The notes under the pieces: model-generated | What the model was told of the DNA's origin: nothing | What the model saw: the letters and a program-made list of their open reading frames with translations, nothing else | The model's database searches: none | Made by a program: the position numbers and the translations under genes | Shown here: positions 59,080 to 64,000 of the stretch, in pieces | How positions within the stretch are numbered: the first letter of the stretch is position 1 | Layout of the letters: every line of letters starts with the position of its first letter | Assembly (NCBI GenBank): GCA_947179155.2 | Contig: OX359282.1 | Span: 30,824,221-30,888,220 of the forward strand | Length of the DNA stretch: 64,000 nt | Source of the DNA: Hedera helix | Lineage: Eukaryota; Streptophyta; Magnoliopsida; Apiales; Araliaceae | Reading direction: 5' to 3'

Positions 59080-61706
59080 AAATGGTTGTTCCGGAAATTA
59101 ACCAGGAGCTGCTCGGAAATCTTAACTCGATGGGATTCCCAAATGCGAGGGCAATCAAGGCACTTCAGTACTCTGGTGCGTGCATATATAATTATAAGCC
59201 TGAAATTCTTTATCTGAGTTTTTGAGTAGAATTTTCTATCGACTTGATTTAAAAGTTGCCTTTATATTTTTTTATGAAAGAAATTTAAAAAGAATAATGA
59301 AAGACAGAAAGTCAAAAAGTCAAAAAGTTGGTATTTTATGTTACATGTCATCATACTTTTGTTTTCTCTTTGTACTCTTAATGGCCCCTATATTCTCTTT
59401 TTGGATCATAAGTTTTGTATCAGTGTGACTTCAGAAGAAAGAATGTATTAGAAACAGTTCATTACTTCCACTTATATTGTTGTGAAATTGCATATACCAC
59501 ATCCTTGTATACTACACAAATAAGAGGTCAAATAACAGTAATTTTATTTTGCTTTGGTGGGTTGATTGGGGATGTTATTCCTAAGCCTGAGGTTCAAGAC
59601 TATGTGATGGGCTACATAAACAACAAAGAAATGTGGCCATTATTTCTAATAAAAGAAAATGACCATAGTTTCTTTCACCTTGAGTTGAAACTAAATAGCC
59701 TACGTACTTCAACTAGATCTGTTGGTAACCCAGGTTAATTGTGTAATAAGTCATTGAGTCATAGACTTGGAGAAAAAGTGAAAAATAACAAACATTACAA
59801 CTTTTAACATTTTTTAGATGATTTGATCTCCCTCCAAATGTAATAAAACTCCTCTTTCTGAGATTGCTCAAGGAAGGAGTCACTTAAAAGTTATGCCACC
59901 AAATTCAATTCATGTTTCATCATCCAATTTTATCATTTAGCTAGTATATTCGTAGACAATATGTACATGGATTGTGTATAGTACTTCAAATTAGTGTATT
60001 TTCTTAAAAAGCTTCGACTTTAAAGTTTAAAGGGGGAACCTAGAAGGAAGTGCATATTGAACTGGGTGACTGGGATTTCTTCAAGTCCTCCCTCCCATAC
60101 TGCTCCTTATTCCCCATCCTTTTCTTCTACTTTCTTTAATTCTTGATAAATACATGGACCAGCTTGAGAGCTAACTATATCAAATTGAAGCAGTCAAATG
60201 ACTTCCCCGCATTTCAAAGTCATCCATCTTTACATTGGGAGGAAAGGTTTTTTTTTTTGGTTTGTGGGGGAGGGGGAGAGAGGGAGATTTGGAGTGTGCC
60301 CACAGTGCCCAATCATACTATTTGAAAGGCTCTTTCACATATTAGTAAATTCCTTTATGTAAATTACTGATACATTTTGTTCATGCATACTGGTTGAAAA
60401 ACGACACAAGATTGGATTGCCATCAGAAGTTCCTACTCCTGCAAAACCTTCTGTGCCTGCAAAGGTACTGTTTATTCTCTTAGTATTACGTTGTTTTGGT
60501 GTTTCATAAATTTTTGCCACCAGGCAGCACTACCAAAGAGATAAAATCTACACACTCTTGAAGTCAGGCTTTTCTTTTGAAAGTATTTCTAAAAAGAAAA
60601 GTTGATAATTAACAGTAAGAATAAAACTTAGTTAAAGTGAGATTTGGAACATTGAATTTGAAATTGGGCTCTCACGTTGGGATGTCCCAAAACCGAAAGT
60701 TGCTTTCAATGTGGTGTCTCTATTTGACATTTCGGCGGCTGAGTTTATTCTTTACTCTTCTATTGTTCTTCTACTTGTGCATCACGTGGGAATAACCGTT
60801 AATTTGATCTGATCAGATCTTTATACATACTTCTGTCATCATTTTGCAAACTTAGTCAAAGTTGTGTTGAGAAAAAATAACCATTGTATATTTGTATCAT
60901 AAAGCATAATGTCCATCAGGCCTGCCTACTAACCGCAGAGCAAATGGGAGTGCTTACAATCTCTCAAACTTGAATAATGATTACTTCACAAGCTCGTGTT
61001 GCCTACTTTATTGATTTTATCAGGAAGAGTTTGCTGGTTAGTATTGGCATACATGATTTTTAAAAATCTTGTGTCCAGTGGGAACGCAAAAGAGATAAAG
61101 AGTGAATAGACCCAAAAAGCAGGGGGGGAAACTACGTAGAAGTTCCCCCCTCTCCTCCCTTAAAATTTGATCTTGGTAATCTCATTCTAGGTGTAGATGT
61201 TTGAATTCATGAGTTTCTGGAGGATGCTTGCAGGGTTTACAGATGGCATTGTTGGTAGTATTACTAGGGAAGAAATTTTAAATTGAAATGGAAATACCCG
61301 TATAAATAGTCTCACAGGATGATTGGTGTTAAATGTGGCGTCGGAGGAAGGATAGCTAATTACACCCTTGCAGGGGTTGAGAGGAGTCTACTACATTCAT
61401 TGGTTGATAATATAATCCATACTGATATTGACCTTGGCAGGGTAATGTCTGGCTTTTACATAAACATGTGGAATTGCTCTCAACTTGTTTGAACGCACCT
61501 GAGCATATTACACAGATTAGTCTCTTGTTTATTGTTATTCATTTAAATTTTTTTGCTGCCTTTTTTTGTTATTCTGATAACCTGATTAACAGGATAGAGT
61601 CGGAAAATTGGAAGGAGGCATCAAGTTTCTTGAGCTGTGCGAGTTACAGAAAATAAGCTTTTGTACCAATGTACTGCTAAATTTTGATAGCCGAGGAATA
61701 ATTTAG
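59080..61706 (+). pseudogene. decayed UBA/PUG-domain protein gene (At1g04850-like)
   Basis: Pieces appear in the order of the family protein. At 59080-59175, after a TAG acceptor and before a GT donor: MVVPEINQELLGNLNSMGF and NARAIKALQYSG, the first two thirds of a UBA domain. At 60390-60464, before a GT donor: KRHKIGLPSEVPTPAKPSV, the end of the coiled-coil region. Near 60930-60985: TAEQM, a frameshift, then ECLQSLKLE and stops, the start of the PUG domain. At 61593-61706: DRVGKLEGGIKFLELC, the end of PUG, running to a stop. The second UBA exon, most of the coiled coil and the middle of PUG were not found. Loss of exons plus frameshift and stops indicates a pseudogene. Intact family members bind ubiquitin and p97/CDC48. 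Confidence 0.7.
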
Positions 61707-61850
61707 TTTTGTAATCATTGATTTTAAAGCAGTAGAGCTCAAATAGTGGGTTACATTTTTTTAAAAATCTCAATCTTATTTCTATTTATTGCAAAGGGTT
61801 TAATTGCTCCTAAATTATATGGTTAGCTCGGGCCCCTTGACACTTTATGA

Positions 61851-61868
61851 ATATATATATATATATAT
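61851..61868. repeat. short (TA)n microsatellite
   Basis: A TA run is followed by CGTATATATG and TGTGTGTG-like sequence, just after the UBA/PUG remnant. Confidence 0.85.
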
Positions 61869-62078
61869 ACGTATATATGTGTCTGTATGTGTGTGTACTG
61901 GTTTGGGAAATAGTGGTTTGAATATCTCCTTGTCAAAGCCATCTGGTGGAACCTCCTTTCTAAAACTATGGACTACTTTCTTCCTCCAAATTTGAAGTTA
62001 AAATTATAGCCTCTACAGTTGATTATATCCAAACCTAAAGTTTACTAAAAAATGGTTGAGAACGCATCATAAATATTA

Positions 62079-62322
62079 CTCCATCCGTCCCGGAATAATT
62101 TTTTTTATTAATATTACTTTAAGTAATTTTAAATTAAATTTTTATTTATCTTAAATAATTTATTTTTTATAATAATTTATCTATAATATCATTAGAATTA
62201 ATTGTTATATTTTTATTCTCTACGCATATTTATAGAGTATAATTAGTCATGTATAAAAAATTATCATCTTTTTTAATATGCGCAAAAAGTCAACTAGTAC
62301 TTTTATTTTAGGACGGAGAGAG
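62079..62322. mobile_element. Stowaway-like MITE
   Basis: TA then CTCCATCCGTCC at the left and GGACGGAGAGAG then TA at the right; 244 bp, AT-rich. A clear inverted pair with TA target duplication. Confidence 0.8.
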
Positions 62323-62560
62323 TAATTTTGTTTCGCTCTTAGTTTTGATATTTTGAAATTTAATACTCTTTGTCCAAAAAGTCAGTTGACTTTTTTTATA
62401 TATTAAGAAAGAGAATAAAATGACAAAATTATTTATATTTAAAACTAAATTTATCATAATAATATTTTATTAATTATCTTGATTTTTTTTTTTATAATAC
62501 TTCTCTTTAGAATCAATTCTACTAATGCATTTATATGTCTAGTACTATTTCAAACTATAA

Positions 62561-62972
62561 GAGCATCTCTAACAATAGTAAAAAAAATAAATTAAAATTA
62601 AAATTTGTTAACCTACGTGACAATTTGAAGAGCATTATTTATTATTTTAATATTTTGTACTTTATGAGTCTCTTCAATTTAATTAAGGCAAAATAAATAA
62701 AAATGAATGATATTAAATTTTAAAATGAGTTGTATATCAAATCCATCAAGCAAAATAAATATTTTAAGCATTTTTTCATATAATTTTGATTCTCCCAAAA
62801 CAAAATAAATGTTTAGAAAAGACAATGTCAACTTACCAATTCTGAAAAGAGAGAATGAGATTGCAGATCTGATGACTAAGGTTAAAAAGGCTATTGAATA
62901 TAAAAATTTCTGATGTGGTTCACCTATTTGAATATTCCAAAATGGTTGAAGAGGTTGTTGGAGATACTCAAA
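62561..62972. mobile_element. possible Harbinger/Tourist-like MITE
   Basis: The left end TAA then GAGCATCTCTAACAA (starting about 62558) is nearly identical to the MITE terminus in RIN4 intron 3. The right end is probably TTGTTGGAGATACTC near 62957-62972. The target duplication on the right is not clean, so the extent is tentative. Confidence 0.45.
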
Positions 62973-63747
62973 GTATTTGAATTATGTCAAAAAGTCTTTC
63001 TAAATTCTTATTTAATTATATAATTTTTTGTACCCATAAATATGCATAGAGAATGAAAATGAAATAATTAATACTAAGAGTATTATGGATAAACTTTTGT
63101 AAAACAAAAATATAGATTATTTAATATAAACAAATATTTAATTTTAGATTATCTAAAATAATAATAATGATTTTTATTCTAGGACGGAAGGAAAATATTT
63201 TTAATTGAAGGTTAACATAAATTTATTTGATTTAAAAATTAGTTTATACTTCATCGAGTACATAGTAAGAACAAAACTTCTCAAAAGTTTGAATCATGGT
63301 TGTGATGGGAAGAAGGGGGGGAAATAACCCAATATCCCTTATAGCATTCAGAACTATTTGGTAAACTAGTCTAATTTTCGTGTAAGGTACAGACTGTTTA
63401 AATATAGATTTTTATTTTTAAAAAATGATTATTAATAAATAATGATAATAATATTAATCGCTTATAACAAAATAATTTTTATTTATTATTATTTATAAAA
63501 CTTCTTTACTTCAAATTAATTTGAAATACATTATATTTATATAATAATATAAGTAATTTAATTTCAACATATAAGTAAATTACACAAAGTGTTCGATACG
63601 GCTTTTTAATCTATAAAATATTAAATCGATGTGTTAGTTATTATTATTATTATTTATTTAATTTTTTTTGAAATTTATGAAAATTTTAAAATAAATAAAT
63701 ATCATAGGTGTCTATAGAGTTATCAATAAATATTTACTATTTTAAGC

Positions 63748-63832
<85 letters not shown>

Positions 63833-64000
63833 CTAACTAACTAAGTAGTTATAGGGTGCGAGTATTTTTTTCGAATTTAATAAGGAATTGATAAAGAATA
63901 AATATCACTTTTAATTTAATATATAATATACACTTTATCTATAATAATATATATTACACTAAAAAAAAATATGCAGTTTTGCAGTAGATCCAAGACTTAG
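62973..64000. other. intergenic AT-rich DNA
   Basis: No gene is seen to the window end, apart from the microsatellite at 63751-63830. Confidence 0.6.
63751..63830. repeat. compound microsatellite (TA)n(GA)n
   Basis: About 21 TA units (63751-63792) pass directly into about 19 GA units (63793-63830). The length is likely variable between individuals. Confidence 0.97.

Noticed and set aside
62365..63195. A second Stowaway around TACTCTTTGTCC and AGGACGGAAGGAAA
   Set aside because: The ends are too diverged and the distance is long for a MITE; it may be two unrelated half-elements.
1..64000. tRNA, rRNA or snRNA genes
   Set aside because: None recognised by eye on either strand; a tRNAscan or Rfam search would be decisive.

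Overview
The window is nuclear DNA of a flowering plant, most likely a eudicot. Genes are interrupted by many AT-rich GT-AG introns, and nested transposable elements, Stowaway- and Harbinger-type MITEs and a probable organelle-DNA insert are present. No bacterial-type operon, CRISPR array, rRNA or tRNA gene was recognised. Exon structures were built by hand from splice signals, continuous reading phase and remembered family sequences; no alignment was run.

Layout. 1-1860: decayed CACTA-like transposon remnants. 2793-5299 (-): a RIN4/NOI immune-hub gene with very small first and last coding exons. 8126-15942 (-): cytosolic-type methionyl-tRNA synthetase with an EMAP-II-like C-terminal tRNA-binding domain (17 exons, 809 aa). 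17519-24933 (-): sucrose-phosphate synthase (12 exons, 1082 aa). 24934-29244: AT-rich intergenic DNA with a GC-rich island and a TCGA-rich repeat. 29245-42392: nested transposons. An old gag-like element is split by a very young Ty3/gypsy Tekay-type chromovirus (30383-40561, 3308-bp LTRs, perfect TCTTT target duplication), whose own internal region has lost the reverse-transcriptase core and normal gag. 43750-53545 (+): alkaline ceramidase. Its probable 5'UTR intron of about 7.7 kb has absorbed a Ty1/copia remnant, a broken antisense RGLG ubiquitin-ligase fragment and about 3 kb of mitochondrial-looking DNA. 55878-57997 (+): a DYW-type PPR protein (679 aa). 59080-61706 (+): decayed pieces of a UBA/PUG-domain gene. 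61707-64000: MITEs and a TA/GA microsatellite.

The five intact host genes belong to unrelated pathways (immunity, translation, sucrose synthesis, sphingolipid turnover, organelle RNA editing) and are not a functional cluster. The most unusual object is the Tekay-type element: I noticed one mismatch between its two LTRs, so it moved very recently, yet it cannot encode its own reverse transcriptase and carries an unrecognised 206-aa ORF where gag should be. It therefore looks like a non-autonomous derivative mobilised by a partner elsewhere in the genome.
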